Positions 1-10,357 of a DNA stretch of 64,000 nucleotides are shown piece by piece (the stretch's first letter is position 1; each line of letters begins with the position of its first letter). Below the pieces are notes generated by a model that did not search any database, was not told the DNA's origin, and saw nothing but the letters and a program-made list of their open reading frames with translations. A program made the position numbers and the translations under genes. The DNA comes from Halomonas caseinilytica (GTDB lineage: Bacteria > Pseudomonadota > Gammaproteobacteria > Pseudomonadales > Halomonadaceae), in contig NZ_BDEP01000014.1 of NCBI RefSeq assembly GCF_001662305.1, positions 124,001-188,000 of the forward strand, written 5' to 3'.

Positions 1-525
1 GTGCCCATCGGTGGCCACGGCCCTGACCAGATTGGTGCCGAATTCCAGCAGCATGCCATTGAGGTAATAGCGCACATCCTGCTGAGCCATGGCGAAGGAC
101 GTCGCGTCGATGAGGCGCTTCAACGTCCCCCTCGGCAGGCTCAGCTCGACACTGCTCTGGCCATCCTCGATATTAGGGAACTCCGCCACCGGCAGGGTCG
201 AAAGCGTGAAACGGGAACGCCCACTGCGCAGCACCGCTCGATTATCCTCGAGGGCAAGCTGGATCTCGGCCTGGTCCGGCAGTGACTTGCAGATATCCAT
301 CAGCTTTCGCGCCGGCACGGTGGCCGAGCCTGCATCGTCCACCTGACTGGCCACGGTGCGACCGATCAGCTCGACTTCCAGATCGGTGCCAGTCAGCGAC
401 ACTTGATCCTGCTCGACCTGGATCAAGACGTTCGACAGCACCGGCAAGGTCTGACGCCGCTCCACCACGCCGGCGACCAGTGTCAGCGGGCGCAACAGCG
501 CTTCTCGGGAAATGGAAAATTTCAT
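1..525 (-). CDS. dnaN: DNA polymerase III beta sliding clamp, N-terminal part (cut by window edge)
   Basis: Ring-shaped processivity clamp that tethers DNA polymerase III to DNA. Only the first 175 residues are present; the gene runs off the left edge. The start MKFSISREALLRPL and the following VAGVVERRQTLPVLSN segment are typical of DnaN, and a GGAG Shine-Dalgarno lies about 7 bases before the ATG. It lies 74 bases downstream of dnaA on the same strand, the usual dnaA-dnaN order, so co-transcription with dnaA is likely; recF and gyrB would be expected further left (not visible). Confidence 0.96.
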   Translation of the reverse strand, partial: MKFSISREALLRPLTLVAGVVERRQTLPVLSNVLIQVEQDQVSLTGTDLEVELIGRTVASQVDDAGSATVPARKLMDICKSLPDQAEIQLALEDNRAVLRSGRSRFTLSTLPVAEFPNIEDGQSSVELSLPRGTLKRLIDATSFAMAQQDVRYYLNGMLLEFGTNLVRAVATDGH

Positions 526-599
526 GTCGACTCCACTTCTTGTCCTGGAGGGGTTGTGAGGCCGGCGAGCCGACCGGTCGATCGAGTCATTGGGTGAAC

Positions 600-2063
600 T
601 CAGCTCGTCAATAGACGTAGCAGGTTCTTGTAATCCTCGCGAATATCCGCGTTTTCATCCTGTAACGCCTGTACCTTGCGACATGCATGCAACACCGTGG
701 TGTGGTCCCGGCCTCCGAAGGCATCGCCGATTTCGGGAAGGCTGTGATTGGTCAGTTCCTTGGCCAGCGCCATCGCTACCTGGCGAGGCCGAGCCACGGA
801 GCGCGAACGGCGCTTCGACAATAGATCCGACAGCTTGATCTTGTAGTACTCGGCCACCGTTCGCTGGATGTTATCCACGCCAACCTGCTTGTCCTGCAAG
901 GCCAGCAGATCCTTGAGCGACTCGCGGATAAAGTCCTGGGTGATTGCCTTGCCCATGAAGTGGGAGTCGGCGATGACCTTCTTCAACGCCCCCTCGAGCT
1001 CGCGGACGTTGGAACGAATCTTCTGGGCAATGAAGAAGGCTGCATCATGCGGCAGATTGACCTTGGCCTGGTCGGCCTTCTTCATCAGGATCGCTACCCG
1101 GGTCTCGAGCTCCGGAGGCTCGATCGCCACGGTCAGCCCCCAACCGAAGCGCGACTTGAGACGCTCCTCTACCCCGCTGATTTCCTTGGGATAACGATCC
1201 GAGGTCAGGATCATTTGCTGACCACCTTCAAGCAAGGCATTGAAGGTATGGAAGAATTCTTCCTGGGAACGCTCCTTGCCGGCGAAGAACTGGATATCGT
1301 CGATCAGCAAGGCATCGACACTGCGGTAGAAGCGCTTGAAATCGTTGATGGCGTTGAGTTGCAGCGCCTTCACCATATCGGCGACGAAACGCTCGGAATG
1401 CAGATACACCACCCGAGCGTTCTCGCGACGCACATCCAGGGCGTTGCCGACGGCATGCATCAGGTGAGTCTTGCCCAGGCCGACCCCACCATAGAGAAAC
1501 AACGGATTATAAGCGCCTCCGGGGTTCTCGGAGACCTGCCGCGAAGCAGCCCGTGCCAATTGGTTGGACTTGCCCTCGACGAAGGTTTCGAAGGTGAAAT
1601 TATGATTCAGGCCACTGTTGTGTTTGAGGCTGCCCTCGACCTGTACCTGGCGTTCGCCCGAGGAACGACGCGATGCCTCCCCTTCTTCCCTCAACTGGTC
1701 GATCTCGGATTCATCCGCCACATCGCCCCGTGGTGGCGTGTGCACGGCAGGCGCTCGAGGCGCCGCCGAGACCGGATCGCCGAGTTCCCGCGGCTGGGGA
1801 GCAGGAGCCGCTCGGCGACTGCCCACGGTCAGCACCACCTTTGGGGGCTTGGCAGGCGCCAACTCGCGCATCAGCTCACTGATGCGCTTGGCATACTTGT
1901 CACTGACCCAATCGCGCACGAACCGGTTAGGCGCCAACAGGCGCAACTGGTTGGACTCTCCCTCCTCCTCCGCCTGCAATGGGCGGATCCAGGTGTTGAA
2001 CTGCTGGGAGCTCAATTCATCCTGCAGGGTAGCCAGACACTGTTGCCAGAGAGCGAGCGACAC
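600..2063 (-). CDS. dnaA: Chromosomal replication initiator protein DnaA
   Basis: AAA+ ATPase that binds DnaA boxes, melts the origin and loads helicase. 487 aa with all four domains: domain I about 1-80, a low-complexity linker about 85-150 rich in Pro, Arg and Ala, domain III with Walker A GGVGLGKT at 192-199 and Walker [10 protein letters not shown] at 252-260, and the C-terminal DNA-binding domain with the signature [14 protein letters not shown] at about 450-463. The start is GTG, supported by GAGG a few bases upstream. The promoter region carries a perfect DnaA box, suggesting autoregulation. The gene reads away from the candidate oriC. Confidence 0.98.
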   Translation of the reverse strand: MSLALWQQCLATLQDELSSQQFNTWIRPLQAEEEGESNQLRLLAPNRFVRDWVSDKYAKRISELMRELAPAKPPKVVLTVGSRRAAPAPQPRELGDPVSAAPRAPAVHTPPRGDVADESEIDQLREEGEASRRSSGERQVQVEGSLKHNSGLNHNFTFETFVEGKSNQLARAASRQVSENPGGAYNPLFLYGGVGLGKTHLMHAVGNALDVRRENARVVYLHSERFVADMVKALQLNAINDFKRFYRSVDALLIDDIQFFAGKERSQEEFFHTFNALLEGGQQMILTSDRYPKEISGVEERLKSRFGWGLTVAIEPPELETRVAILMKKADQAKVNLPHDAAFFIAQKIRSNVRELEGALKKVIADSHFMGKAITQDFIRESLKDLLALQDKQVGVDNIQRTVAEYYKIKLSDLLSKRRSRSVARPRQVAMALAKELTNHSLPEIGDAFGGRDHTTVLHACRKVQALQDENADIREDYKNLLRLLTS

Positions 2064-2100
2064 GCAACCTCACCAATCATAGTTTCAAGAACGACCGCAC

Positions 2101-2131
2101 ATTGTATCGTCCAGCCCTCGGGTTATCCACA
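2101..2131 (-). promoter_or_regulatory. Candidate dnaA promoter with overlapping DnaA box
   Basis: On the minus strand TACAAT (2106-2101) is a good -10, about 38 bases before the dnaA GTG. The 17-base-spaced -35 (TGGATA) is weak and lies inside a perfect DnaA box, TTATCCACA at 2123-2131. Seen: the motifs and their overlap. Inferred: DnaA occupancy represses its own gene, as in other proteobacteria. Confidence 0.5.
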
Positions 2132-2451
2132 TGAAGCCGCGTTTCGATGAACTTTGTGGAAAACCTCTTCCCCCACGTCAGGAAATGACGGGGAGCGATA
2201 TGGGGATGCATCAGCACTGTGGACAATTGCAGCTTCCATGCAACGGAAAGCCACAGTGGATACACCATCACCCCCAAGGATGTCCACACCACGATCAATA
2301 CCGTATCCATTTGATATAAAAAATATAAATATACTTATCCACAAAATTTCTCCCCAGCTATAATAACAACCTCATCAATCTATCGTTCTAAATAATAATG
2401 ATTGAGGCATGAGCCCCTCGCGTCGTGCGTTGCCCGTGAGTCAAGAGGGAA

Positions 2452-2480
2452 TTGCGCCGAGGCCGCGAAATCACTACAAT
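2452..2480 (+). promoter_or_regulatory. Candidate sigma-70 promoter for rpmH-rnpA
   Basis: TTGCGC (2452-2457) and TACAAT (2475-2480) are separated by 17 bases, about 97 bases before the rpmH ATG. This is the best sigma-70-like pair in the leader. The transcript would have a GC-rich leader containing the GGAAACC/GGTTTCC-like palindrome near 2509-2525. Confidence 0.5.
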
Positions 2481-2577
2481 TCCCGGTCTTGAGCCGAATC
2501 TCCCCGGGTTTCCGATGGAAACCGGGTGCCTCTGAAATTATCGATCCGTTCCAAAAACCACGTGGGAATAAACAGTT

Positions 2578-2712
2578 ATGAAACGCACTTTCCAGCCCAG
2601 CGTTCTCAAGCGCAAGCGCGCACACGGCTTCCGCGCTCGCATGGCCACCAAGAATGGTCGTGCCGTCCTGGCGCGCCGTCGCGCCAAGGGCCGCAAGCGC
2701 TTGAGCGCCTGA
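2578..2712 (+). CDS. rpmH: 50S ribosomal protein L34
   Basis: Small basic protein of the large ribosomal subunit. The 44 residues begin [14 protein letters not shown] and continue with [13 protein letters not shown] and a Lys/Arg-rich tail ending KRLSA, full length for L34. It is the first gene of the rpmH-rnpA pair, with rnpA starting 10 bases after its stop codon. It is divergent from dnaA across the candidate origin. Confidence 0.98.
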   Translation: MKRTFQPSVLKRKRAHGFRARMATKNGRAVLARRRAKGRKRLSA

Positions 2713-2722
2713 TCGCGAGCGC

Positions 2723-3121
2723 GTGTCCTATCAGGGCTTTCCTCGGCGGCTGCGCCTGCTGACCGCCGAGGACTATCGACGTGTCTTCGATACGGCAGCT
2801 TTCAAGCTTCACGGCAAGGGGTTGATGGCCCTGGCCTCGCCCAACGCATTGGGTCACCCTCGACTCGGCCTCATCTTCAGCAAGAAGAACGTTCGTCGGG
2901 CCGTTGATCGCAATCGCCTCAAGCGAATCACGCGCGAATCCGTTCGGCTTCGCCAGCATCGACTCCCCGCCGTGGATATCGTTTTGCTCGCCCGGCGTGG
3001 CGTACAGGAGCTGGACAATGAGGTTGTCCATCGCCAATTGCATGGCATGTGGCGACGCCTGGAGCGCGAAGCGCAAAAATCGACGGGCGGCTCCACCAGC
3101 CCCTCGACAGACCGCCGATGA
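2723..3121 (+). CDS. rnpA: Ribonuclease P protein component
   Basis: Protein subunit of RNase P, which with the rnpB RNA trims the 5' leader of tRNA precursors. 132 aa. The hallmark basic motif is present as RRAVDRNRLKRITRE, preceded by RLGLIFSKKNV. The start is GTG, 10 bases downstream of rpmH. The last ~20 residues (Ser/Thr/Gly-rich) are poorly conserved. yidD, which often follows rnpA and overlaps it, is not present here. Confidence 0.95.
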   Translation: MSYQGFPRRLRLLTAEDYRRVFDTAAFKLHGKGLMALASPNALGHPRLGLIFSKKNVRRAVDRNRLKRITRESVRLRQHRLPAVDIVLLARRGVQELDNEVVHRQLHGMWRRLEREAQKSTGGSTSPSTDRR

Positions 3122-3325
3122 CCGATGCGGCGCCTCGCCGCCGTCATCGCCCGGAGCTTGCATGCGCCTGATTTCGCCTCTTGCCGCGGAGCTTGACGCC
3201 GCCCCCTCGAAAGCGGACGCTCCGCTGACGAATGCCAGCCTGCCCTTGGCAGGCTTTCGCGTATGTCGGGAGAGCACCTCACGCCGCGCCATCGGAATGT
3301 TCACCACCCATCGGGCAGACCCCTC
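3122..3325. other. Short rnpA-yidC spacer without yidD
   Basis: About 204 bases between rnpA and yidC. The position usually holds yidD, a ~70-80 aa gene with a Cys-containing FYPSCS-like motif; no such motif is readable in any frame. An open frame from 3162 exists but shows no family resemblance. A small CCTGCC/GGCAGG inverted repeat lies near 3238-3253. Confidence 0.4.
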
Positions 3326-5017
3326 ATGGACGTAAAACGACTACTCCTGCTGATTCCCCTGGCGATACTCGCCTACCTGATCGTCGTGCAGTGGAATCAG
3401 GACTACGGCCAGGCGACCCAAGCGCCGGAGGCCCCGGCCATCACCGACGACTCGCCAGCTTCGTCCCGGGAGACTGGGGAGGCTGACAGTGGCAACCTGT
3501 CGGTGCCGTCCGGCGGCACCGGCAACGCCGAGATGGGCAGCGAAATGCCCGGCAGCAAAGCCACCGCTAGCAGCCGTGACCTGGTGGCCGTCACCACTGA
3601 CGTGCTCGATGTTCGCATCGATCCGCAAGGCGGCGACATCGTGTATGCGGCGCTTCCGCAGCATAAATACGCCGAGAACTCCGACCAGCCGTTCGTGCTG
3701 CTTTCCGATAACAGTACGCGCAGCTATGTGGCTCGCTCCGGCCTTCAGCTGGAAGGCCATCAGGGGCGCATCGCCTTCTCCCCCGAGCAGACCGAATACC
3801 GGCTGGCCGAAGGGGACGATCAGGTACAGGTGGATCTCCGCGCCACCGTCAATGGCGTGGATGTCATCAAGCGCTTCACCTTCGATCGCGACAGTTACGC
3901 CGTGAATGTCGCCTACCTGCTGGACAATCCCAGCGAGACACCGGTAACCGCGCGTTTCGTCGGCCAGCTGGTGCGCGACAACAGCAGCGATCCCTCGAGC
4001 GGTCCGAAGATGGGCATGAGCTCCTTCCTGGGGGCCGCCTTTTCCACGCCAGAAGACCGTTACTTGAAGGTCGACTTCGAAGACATCCGCGATGGCAAGT
4101 TCAACAATCGCGATGTCGAAGGCGGCTGGGTCGCCATGATCCAACACTACTTCACTTCTGCCTGGGCACCCCCGCAGAACCAGCAGAACCTCTACTACAC
4201 CGCGACCGACTCGCAGAATCGCAATGTGGCGGCGTTTGCCGGCCCGACCCAGACCCTGGGCGCCCAAAGCGAAGCCACTCTGGCAGCCACGCTCTACATC
4301 GGCCCCAAGATCCAGGATCGACTGGAGGCGGTCGCCCCGAACCTTGAACTGACCGTCGACTTCGGGTGGCTATGGTTCATTGCCAACCCGCTGTTCTGGC
4401 TGCTCGATCACATCCACGACCTGATCGGCAACTGGGGCTGGTCCATCGTCATCCTGACGCTGCTGGTCAAGACCGCGCTCCTGCCGCTTTCCGCCAAGGC
4501 CTACAAGTCCATGGCGCGCATGCGCAAGCTGGGCCCTGAGATGCAGCGTCTCAAGGAACAGTACGGCGACGATCGCCAGAAGATGTCCCAGGAGATGATG
4601 AAGTTCTACCAGAAGGAAAAGATCAATCCTCTGGGCGGCTGCCTGCCCATTCTGGTACAGATGCCGGTCTTCATCGCCCTGTACTGGATGTTGCTCGAGT
4701 CGGTGGAGTTGCGCCACGCGCCCTTCATGTTCTGGATCACTGACCTGTCGGTGAAGGATCCCTACTTCGTGCTGCCTATCCTGATGGGCGCCTCGATGTT
4801 CGTGCAGCAACTACTCAATCCGACACCGCCGGACCCGACCCAGGCGAAGATCATGAAGCTGTTGCCGGTGGTCTTCACGTTCTTCTTCCTGTGGTTCCCG
4901 GCCGGGCTGGTGATCTACTGGGTGGTGAACAACATCACCTCCATCGCCCAGCAGTACTTCATCACCCGCAAGATCGAGGCCGACCCCAATGTCGGCAAGG
5001 GCATGAAGACCAAGTAG
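3326..5017 (+). CDS. yidC: Membrane protein insertase YidC
   Basis: Inserts and folds inner-membrane proteins, alone or with SecYEG. 563 aa from the ATG at 3326. The N-terminus has a membrane anchor at about 4-20 ([16 protein letters not shown]), followed by the large periplasmic beta domain to about 340, then the conserved five-helix core starting near [20 protein letters not shown], and [20 protein letters not shown]. An in-frame upstream start at 3263 would add 21 unlike residues; the MDVKR start matches the family. The Shine-Dalgarno is weak. A strong terminator follows at 5038. Confidence 0.97.
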   Translation: MDVKRLLLLIPLAILAYLIVVQWNQDYGQATQAPEAPAITDDSPASSRETGEADSGNLSVPSGGTGNAEMGSEMPGSKATASSRDLVAVTTDVLDVRIDPQGGDIVYAALPQHKYAENSDQPFVLLSDNSTRSYVARSGLQLEGHQGRIAFSPEQTEYRLAEGDDQVQVDLRATVNGVDVIKRFTFDRDSYAVNVAYLLDNPSETPVTARFVGQLVRDNSSDPSSGPKMGMSSFLGAAFSTPEDRYLKVDFEDIRDGKFNNRDVEGGWVAMIQHYFTSAWAPPQNQQNLYYTATDSQNRNVAAFAGPTQTLGAQSEATLAATLYIGPKIQDRLEAVAPNLELTVDFGWLWFIANPLFWLLDHIHDLIGNWGWSIVILTLLVKTALLPLSAKAYKSMARMRKLGPEMQRLKEQYGDDRQKMSQEMMKFYQKEKINPLGGCLPILVQMPVFIALYWMLLESVELRHAPFMFWITDLSVKDPYFVLPILMGASMFVQQLLNPTPPDPTQAKIMKLLPVVFTFFFLWFPAGLVIYWVVNNITSIAQQYFITRKIEADPNVGKGMKTK

Positions 5018-5037
5018 GCTCCTCCGCCCTTTCGTTT

Positions 5038-5072
5038 CGCCAGACCCCCGCCCTTGCGGGGGTCTGGCGTTT
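5038..5072 (+). terminator. Rho-independent terminator after yidC
   Basis: A 14-base perfect stem CGCCAGACCCCCGC paired with GCGGGGGTCTGGCG around a CCTT loop, followed by TTT. It lies 21 bases after the yidC stop and separates it from mnmE. Confidence 0.85.
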
Positions 5073-5120
5073 GAGCCCTCCGCCACCGACAATGATGTCG
5101 ACCCATTCGAGGAATCACCG

Positions 5121-6491
5121 ATGGCCGAACGCCTTTATGCTCAGGACACCATCACCGCTCTGGCGACACCGCCCGGACAAGGCGGCGTCGGCATCATCCG
5201 CGTATCGGGCCCTGCCAGCCGTTCGATTGCCGAAAGCGTACTGGGGCACTGCCCTCCCCCCCGAAAGGCCTTCCATGGTCCATTCCGGGGCGAGAACGGC
5301 ATGCTCGACGAGGGTATCGCGCTGTTCTTCGAAGGCCCTCATTCCTTCACCGGTGAGGACATCCTCGAGCTGCAAGGACATGGCGGTCCAGTCATCATGG
5401 ACCTGCTGCTGGAGCGCTGCGTGCGCCTGGGAGCAAGACTCGCCAGGCCCGGCGAGTTTTCCGAACGAGCCTTTCTCAACGACAAGCTGGATCTGGCCCA
5501 GGCCGAAGCCATCGCTGACCTGATCGAGGCAAGTTCCCGAGGGGCGGCAGAGAACGCCTTGCGCTCGTTGCAGGGGGAATTCTCGAAACGTGTCGAGGCG
5601 CTGGTGCAAGAGCTCATCGAGCTGCGCATGTACGTCGAGGCAGCCATCGACTTTCCCGAGGAAGAAATCGACTTCCTCGCCGATGGGCATGTGGCCGGCA
5701 AGCTCGCAGCGATTCGCACGAGACTGGCGGACGTCCGGGAAAGCGCCGGCCAGGGCGCACTGATGCGCGAAGGCATGAGCGTGGTGATCGCCGGGCGGCC
5801 CAATGCCGGAAAGTCAAGCCTGCTCAATGCCCTCACCGAGCAGGACACCGCCATCGTCACCGAGATCGAAGGCACGACCCGTGACGTATTGCGCGAGCAT
5901 ATCCACCTGGACGGCATGCCGCTGCACGTGATCGATACCGCCGGATTGCGCGACACGCCGGACGCGGTGGAGCAGATCGGCGTGGCCAGGGCCTGGTCGG
6001 AAATCGAGAAGGCCGACCGCGTGCTGCTGATGGTGGATGCCACGACCACCGATGCCGTGGACCCCATGCGCATCTGGCCCGAGTTCGTCCAGCGGCTCGC
6101 CGATCCGAATCGCCTCACGCTGGTGCGCAACAAGGTCGATACTAGCCAGGAAGCGCCGGGAATCGACTTATCCACAGCCACCCCCATCGTGCGCCTCTCG
6201 GCGAAGACCGGTCAGGGTGTGGATAACCTGAAGGAACACTTGAAGCACATAATGGGGTTCTCGGCGACCACCGAGGGGCGCTTTTCGGCGCGACGCCGCC
6301 ATCTGGATGCCTTGGATCGCGCTGCCACGGCCCTGCAGAACGGCGACGCTCAGCTCTCCGGCCATGGTGCCGGCGAACTGCTCGCCGAAGACCTGAGAGA
6401 CGCACAGCAAGCCTTGGGGGAAATCACCGGCGAATTCAGCGCCGATGACCTGTTGGGCGAGATATTCGGCAGCTTCTGCATCGGGAAGTAA
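5121..6491 (+). CDS. mnmE: tRNA modification GTPase MnmE
   Basis: With MnmG forms the enzyme that adds the carboxymethylaminomethyl group to uridine 34 of several tRNAs. 456 aa. It has an N-terminal folate-binding domain, a GTPase domain with G1 GRPNAGKSS (225-233), G2 GTTRD (251-255), G3 DTAG (272-275) and NKVD, and the C-terminal FCIGK with the family Cys. Its partner mnmG lies at 21.7 kb. Two perfect DnaA boxes (6168-6176 and 6218-6226, opposite orientation) lie within the coding sequence. Confidence 0.97.
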   Translation: MAERLYAQDTITALATPPGQGGVGIIRVSGPASRSIAESVLGHCPPPRKAFHGPFRGENGMLDEGIALFFEGPHSFTGEDILELQGHGGPVIMDLLLERCVRLGARLARPGEFSERAFLNDKLDLAQAEAIADLIEASSRGAAENALRSLQGEFSKRVEALVQELIELRMYVEAAIDFPEEEIDFLADGHVAGKLAAIRTRLADVRESAGQGALMREGMSVVIAGRPNAGKSSLLNALTEQDTAIVTEIEGTTRDVLREHIHLDGMPLHVIDTAGLRDTPDAVEQIGVARAWSEIEKADRVLLMVDATTTDAVDPMRIWPEFVQRLADPNRLTLVRNKVDTSQEAPGIDLSTATPIVRLSAKTGQGVDNLKEHLKHIMGFSATTEGRFSARRRHLDALDRAATALQNGDAQLSGHGAGELLAEDLRDAQQALGEITGEFSADDLLGEIFGSFCIGK

Positions 6492-6605
6492 CCGGCGAGC
6501 CAATGATCGGCTGGGCGCGCTCGACCATGATGACGCCGACAACCGGTTCGCGGGAGTCCAGGCAATCGCTCATTGATGTATCGCGCGATTGCCGGATGAC
6601 CGGTT

Positions 6606-7457
6606 TCACTCCGGAACCCACCAGTCGCCCCGGTAGTGGCTGTCATCGCCCAGCAAGGGCATCAAGCGCGCCATGGCATCCTCCAGACGCCGGTCCAGCC
6701 CCCAAGGCGGGTTGATCACCAGCATGCCGCTGCCGTACATCCCTCGTTCCCGCTGGGGCGAAGCCACCCTCAGCTCGCTGCGCCAGATCTTGCGCAGCCC
6801 ACCGGCCTTGAGCCCCTCGAGAAGCGTCTCGTGCCGTCCCGCGGGCAGCAACGGATACCACACCAGCATCACCCCATGTCGTGCCTTGCGCATGGCTTTG
6901 AGCAACGTATCGGCGACATCGCCATATTCCGCCTTGCGCTCGTAGCTCGGATCGACCAGAACGCACAGGCGTGGCGTTGCCACCGGCAAGGCGTCGATCA
7001 ACCCCGACAGGCCATCGCCGTGTACATGGCGCACCCTGTCGGGCAGCTGCTGCCTGCTCAGGTGATCGTGTTCTCCGGGGTGCAGTTCGAACAACCGAAG
7101 CGCATCCTGCTCTCGCAATCGCTGCGCCAGCCACCAGGGCGAACCAGGATAGTGGTCGAGCGCCTTCGGGTTCCGCTGACTCTGGGCGGCAGCCAACCCC
7201 TCGAGCCAATCTCCCAGCAGTGGATCTTCGACAAGGCGTTCTCGCGTCTTCCAGAGCCTTTCCGCCCCATCATGATACTCCCCTAGCCGAGCGGTCTCCT
7301 CAGCGTCGAGGGGATAACGACCACGACCGGCATGAGTATCTATGTACGTAACAGAAGACTCTTTACGTAACAAATGGTCGACGACGGCAAAAAGCACTAA
7401 ATGCTTGTGAACGTCGGCGAAATTGCCCGCATGGTAGGCGTGCTGATAGGAAAGCAT
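6606..7457 (-). CDS. rlmJ: 23S rRNA (adenine(2030)-N6)-methyltransferase RlmJ
   Basis: S-adenosylmethionine-dependent methyltransferase of 23S rRNA A2030. 283 aa from the start MLSYQHAYHAGNFADVHKH, which matches the RlmJ N-terminus; an upstream in-frame ATG at 7481 would add eight unlike residues, and AGGACC lies just before 7457. Other family features: YIDTHAGRGRYPL and the VDPSYERK catalytic-like segment (D/N-P-P/S-Y type). It is convergent with mnmE across a 114-base spacer. Confidence 0.9.
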   Translation of the reverse strand: MLSYQHAYHAGNFADVHKHLVLFAVVDHLLRKESSVTYIDTHAGRGRYPLDAEETARLGEYHDGAERLWKTRERLVEDPLLGDWLEGLAAAQSQRNPKALDHYPGSPWWLAQRLREQDALRLFELHPGEHDHLSRQQLPDRVRHVHGDGLSGLIDALPVATPRLCVLVDPSYERKAEYGDVADTLLKAMRKARHGVMLVWYPLLPAGRHETLLEGLKAGGLRKIWRSELRVASPQRERGMYGSGMLVINPPWGLDRRLEDAMARLMPLLGDDSHYRGDWWVPE

Positions 7458-7500
7458 GGTCCTGAATCCCAAAGTGGGCAAGAAGTGATGGACAAGTAAA

Positions 7501-7529
7501 GGCCCGCCTCCCCAGGGGGCAGGCGGGCC
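7501..7529 (-). terminator. Probable terminator of the OmpA lipoprotein gene
   Basis: Inverted repeat GGCCCGCCT / AGGCGGGCC with a C/G-rich loop, 23 bases past the lipoprotein stop; on the minus strand it is followed by TTTACTT, a weak U-tract. Confidence 0.6.
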
Positions 7530-7551
7530 AACGCAAGGTTCAAGTTCGCGA

Positions 7552-8223
7552 TCAGTTCTGCGTGATGGGCGTCAGAGTCATCTCGACACGGCGATTCTGT
7601 GCGCGGCCGGCTTCGGTGTCGTTGCTGGCCACCGGCTGGTTCTCGCCATACCCCTGCATGTTGAGTCGACTGGCCGATACCCCGGACTGGCTCAGATATT
7701 GCCCCACTGATTGTGCACGACGCTCGGAAAGACGCTGGTTGTAGCTGGCATCCCCGGTGCTGTCGGTATGGCCAGCGATGTTGATCCGGGTATCCGTGTA
7801 TTGGTTCAGCACGTTGGAGACATCGTTCAGGGCACTGGTGGCTGCCGGCGTCAGATCGCTGGAATCGAAACCGAAGGTGACGCTGCTCGGCATGTTGAGA
7901 ACGATGTCGTTGCCCTGACGTTCCACTCCGATGCCGGTGCCTTCCATGCTGCGACGCAGTTGCTCTTCCTGGCGATCCATGTAGGCGCCGATCCCGCCAC
8001 CGGCGGCAGCCCCCGCGGCAGCACCGATCAGGGCACGGTCGCGTCGACTGGTACTGCCATCACCGGTCAAGGCACCGGCAGCGGCCCCGATCGCCGCACC
8101 GATGGCAGCACCGGTTCCCGTCTGGTTGCGCTGCGTCTGGCCGCTGTACGGATCCGTGGTGGTGCAACCCACCAGCAGTGCGGCGGCCGACAGAGCCACG
8201 AGCGGACGAAGAGGTTTCATCAT
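7552..8223 (-). CDS. OmpA-family lipoprotein with glycine zipper (YiaD-like)
   Basis: Predicted outer-membrane lipoprotein that anchors to peptidoglycan. 223 aa. The signal peptide ends in a lipobox LVGC with Cys at residue 20. A glycine/alanine zipper follows (IGAAIGAAAGALTG ... GAAAGAAAGGGIGAYMD), then a C-terminal OmpA domain with GHTDSTGDASYNQRLSERR, the peptidoglycan-binding signature. The start at 8223 has AAGGAG 7 bases upstream; an upstream in-frame ATG at 8259 overlaps hemW and is unlikely. The family is known for YiaD/Pal-like roles; the exact role here is inferred. Confidence 0.88.
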   Translation of the reverse strand: MMKPLRPLVALSAAALLVGCTTTDPYSGQTQRNQTGTGAAIGAAIGAAAGALTGDGSTSRRDRALIGAAAGAAAGGGIGAYMDRQEEQLRRSMEGTGIGVERQGNDIVLNMPSSVTFGFDSSDLTPAATSALNDVSNVLNQYTDTRINIAGHTDSTGDASYNQRLSERRAQSVGQYLSQSGVSASRLNMQGYGENQPVASNDTEAGRAQNRRVEMTLTPITQN

Positions 8224-8255
8224 GGGATAACTCCTTGTGAAAGGGATGGCGTCCT

Positions 8256-9431
8256 TCATGTATCGGCTTCACTGATGAGAGCCAACAACTCGTTCAAGAA
8301 TAATAGACCTCGAGGCGAGGCTTGAAGCCTTCCGGGATCTTCCACCAAAAGTCCTTTTTCCCGAGCTTGTGCCAGACGCGACGCCATGACCTCCGGCGTA
8401 TACCCAGTATGGGCACGCCAGGTCGCCAGGGAAACGCCATCGACGAGCCGCAGCGCGTTCATGGCGAATTCCAGGGGAAGCTCATCGGGTTCCACCGTGG
8501 CACGACCAGCGACGAAGCCGCGAGGATCCCGGCGACGCCTCAGATACGCCTCCGGCTGACGCGCCTTCCAGCGTCGCTCGATTGCCAGCCCATTGTCGGT
8601 CCAGGTGCTCAGCTTGCCGTGAGCACCGGCACCGATACCCAGATAGTCACCGAACCGCCAGTAGTTGAGGTTGTGCCGAGCACGCCGGCCCGGACGCGCA
8701 TAGGCGGATATCTCGTAACGCCCGAGCCCGGCGGTTTCCAGCCGTTCGTGCCCGATATCCTGGATATCCCAGAGCACCTCTTCCTCCGGCAGTGTCGGCG
8801 GCCGGGAGTGGAATTCGGTATTGGGCTCGAGGGTGAGTTGATACCAGGAAAGATGCTCGGGCGAAAACGTCAGGGCCCGGTCCAGGTCAGATAGCGCCAG
8901 TTCGACCGTCTGGCCGGGCAGCCCATGCATGAGATCGATATTGAGGTTATCGAAGCCGGCATCACGGGCTTCCTCGATGGCGGCTTCGGCATCGGCGCCG
9001 CCATGGATGCGTCCCAGGGCGGCAAGCTGGTCGTCCTGAAAGCTCTGGACCCCAAGCGAGAGCCGATTGATTCCCGCCTCTCGATATCCCGCGAAGCGGC
9101 CGCGCTCCAGCGTACCGGGATTGGCCTCGAGGGTGATCTCGATATCCGAGGCCAATGGCAGTCGAGCGGCCAACGCCTCGAGCAACCGCCGATAGAAGGC
9201 CGGCGCCATCAGACTCGGAGTCCCCCCGCCGATGAATACGCTGACGATCTCGCGCCCGGCGGCCAGCGACAGGTCGGCATCCAGGTCATCGATCAACGCC
9301 GCCAGGTATTCCTCTTCCGGCAAGTCGGCGCCCCGCCCCACACCGTGGGAATTGAAGTCGCAGTAGGGGCATTTGCGCACGCACCAGGGCACGTGCACAT
9401 AGAGCGCCAGGGGCGGAAGACGGTCGATCAT
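8256..9431 (-). CDS. hemW: HemW, radical SAM heme chaperone-like protein
   Basis: Radical SAM protein related to oxygen-independent coproporphyrinogen oxidase HemN; HemW members are now regarded as heme chaperones. 391 aa. The CX3CX2C cluster motif is WCVRKCPYC (Cys 17, 21 and 24 from this start), followed by GGGTPSL (SAM-binding GGTPS). The start at 9431 overlaps the rdgB stop as ATGA, indicating translational coupling; a GTG/ATG three codons earlier is also possible. rdgB-hemW pairing is common in gammaproteobacteria. Confidence 0.93.
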   Translation of the reverse strand: MIDRLPPLALYVHVPWCVRKCPYCDFNSHGVGRGADLPEEEYLAALIDDLDADLSLAAGREIVSVFIGGGTPSLMAPAFYRRLLEALAARLPLASDIEITLEANPGTLERGRFAGYREAGINRLSLGVQSFQDDQLAALGRIHGGADAEAAIEEARDAGFDNLNIDLMHGLPGQTVELALSDLDRALTFSPEHLSWYQLTLEPNTEFHSRPPTLPEEEVLWDIQDIGHERLETAGLGRYEISAYARPGRRARHNLNYWRFGDYLGIGAGAHGKLSTWTDNGLAIERRWKARQPEAYLRRRRDPRGFVAGRATVEPDELPLEFAMNALRLVDGVSLATWRAHTGYTPEVMASRLAQAREKGLLVEDPGRLQASPRGLLFLNELLALISEADT

Positions 9432-10036
9432 GGTGACCACGCCGTATCGGACAAGGCATCCACCAGGGCATGAAGGGCGCGGCCACGATGACTCAGGCGA
9501 TTCTTCTCCGAAGCCGACAGTTCGGCTGCCGACATCTTCTGATCCGGCACCCAGAACAGGGGATCGTAACCGAAACCTCCCTCGCCGCGGGGATGGGCCA
9601 GAATCTCACCGTCCCAGTATCGCTGGACGATCAGCGGTACCGGGTCCTCGGCATGGCGCAGCAGCACCAGCACGCACCAGTAACGGGCATGGCGATACCC
9701 CTCGGGGACGTCACTCAATGCCTCCAGGAGGTACTGATTGTTGCGCTCGTCGTCCTTGGGCTCCCCGGCGAAGCGCGCGGAATAGATACCGGGACGCCCC
9801 TGCAAGGCATCGACGGCAAGCCCGGAATCATCGGCCAGGGCCGGCGCACCACTGACACGGCTGGCCTCGCGAGCCTTGAGCAAGGCGTTCTCGACGAAGG
9901 TCAATCCTGTCTCCTCGACCTCGTCGACGGCAAACTCCGACTGTGGCCTGACGTCGAAGCCCAAGGGGGAGAGAAGCTGGTGGAACTCGCGTAGCTTGCC
10001 AGCATTACCGCTGGCCAGTACCAGATGCTTGGACAT
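9428..10036 (-). CDS. rdgB: dITP/XTP pyrophosphatase RdgB
   Basis: Hydrolyses non-canonical purine triphosphates (dITP, XTP) to monophosphates, cleaning the nucleotide pool. 202 aa. The N-terminal [12 protein letters not shown] is the SGNxxK substrate-binding motif, followed by [15 protein letters not shown] and [11 protein letters not shown], and later [12 protein letters not shown] and the SHRGRAL C-terminal motif. It overlaps hemW by 4 bases (ATGA). Confidence 0.96.
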   Translation of the reverse strand: MSKHLVLASGNAGKLREFHQLLSPLGFDVRPQSEFAVDEVEETGLTFVENALLKAREASRVSGAPALADDSGLAVDALQGRPGIYSARFAGEPKDDERNNQYLLEALSDVPEGYRHARYWCVLVLLRHAEDPVPLIVQRYWDGEILAHPRGEGGFGYDPLFWVPDQKMSAAELSASEKNRLSHRGRALHALVDALSDTAWSP

Positions 10037-10357
10037 GTCGTGCGCTCTTGCGAATGAAAGACGAAAAAAAGCGATGCTGCATTCTACGAGCCATGGAAAG
10101 GAGAGGAAACGCTCGCGACAGGTCGCGGAAGCTGACGCGCCAGGGAAGAAAACATTAGAAAATGATCACTTATCCCGAGATACCGACATATTATTTAACT
10201 TTGCTGGGCACCCCGTTGCATTCAGGATAGAAAACAGGGCATGAATCGACGAGCTGGCTTCCAGCGCCAGGCAGGACAGCGGTGATGACGCCGTGTTGGG
10301 ACCATGCATCCTGGCCACGAGTCGAAACGATTGTTCTGTCACGCCAAGGACGCTCCC
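10037..10357. other. Divergent spacer between rdgB and the csgD-like gene
   Basis: A 321-base region with no credible gene. It contains an AT-rich patch at about 10150-10205 in an otherwise GC-rich context, likely part of the promoters of rdgB (minus) and the csgD-like gene (plus). I could not identify a convincing -35/-10 pair. Confidence 0.5.

Larger units (their letters stand above)
2064..2577. other. oriC: Candidate chromosomal origin (oriC), dnaA-rpmH intergenic region
   Basis: A 514-base gene-free region between divergent dnaA and rpmH. It holds perfect DnaA boxes TTATCCACA at 2123-2131 and 2335-2343, and near matches TGTGGAAAA (2155-2163) and TGTGGACAA (2219-2227). An AT-rich stretch from about 2309 to 2403, beginning with a run of A, T and few C/G next to the 2335 box, is a plausible unwinding element. 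Known context: in Pseudomonas-type chromosomes oriC lies between dnaA and rpmH. The assignment rests on position and motifs; cumulative GC skew would test it. Confidence 0.75.

Noticed and set aside
960-2150. 396-codon frame antisense to dnaA
   Set aside because: It is opposite to dnaA, has no family features and arises from GC-rich codon bias.
2558-2565. parS-like core CCACGTGG in the rpmH leader
   Set aside because: Only the central eight bases fit; the flanks do not match the 16-base ParB site. No convincing parS was seen elsewhere.
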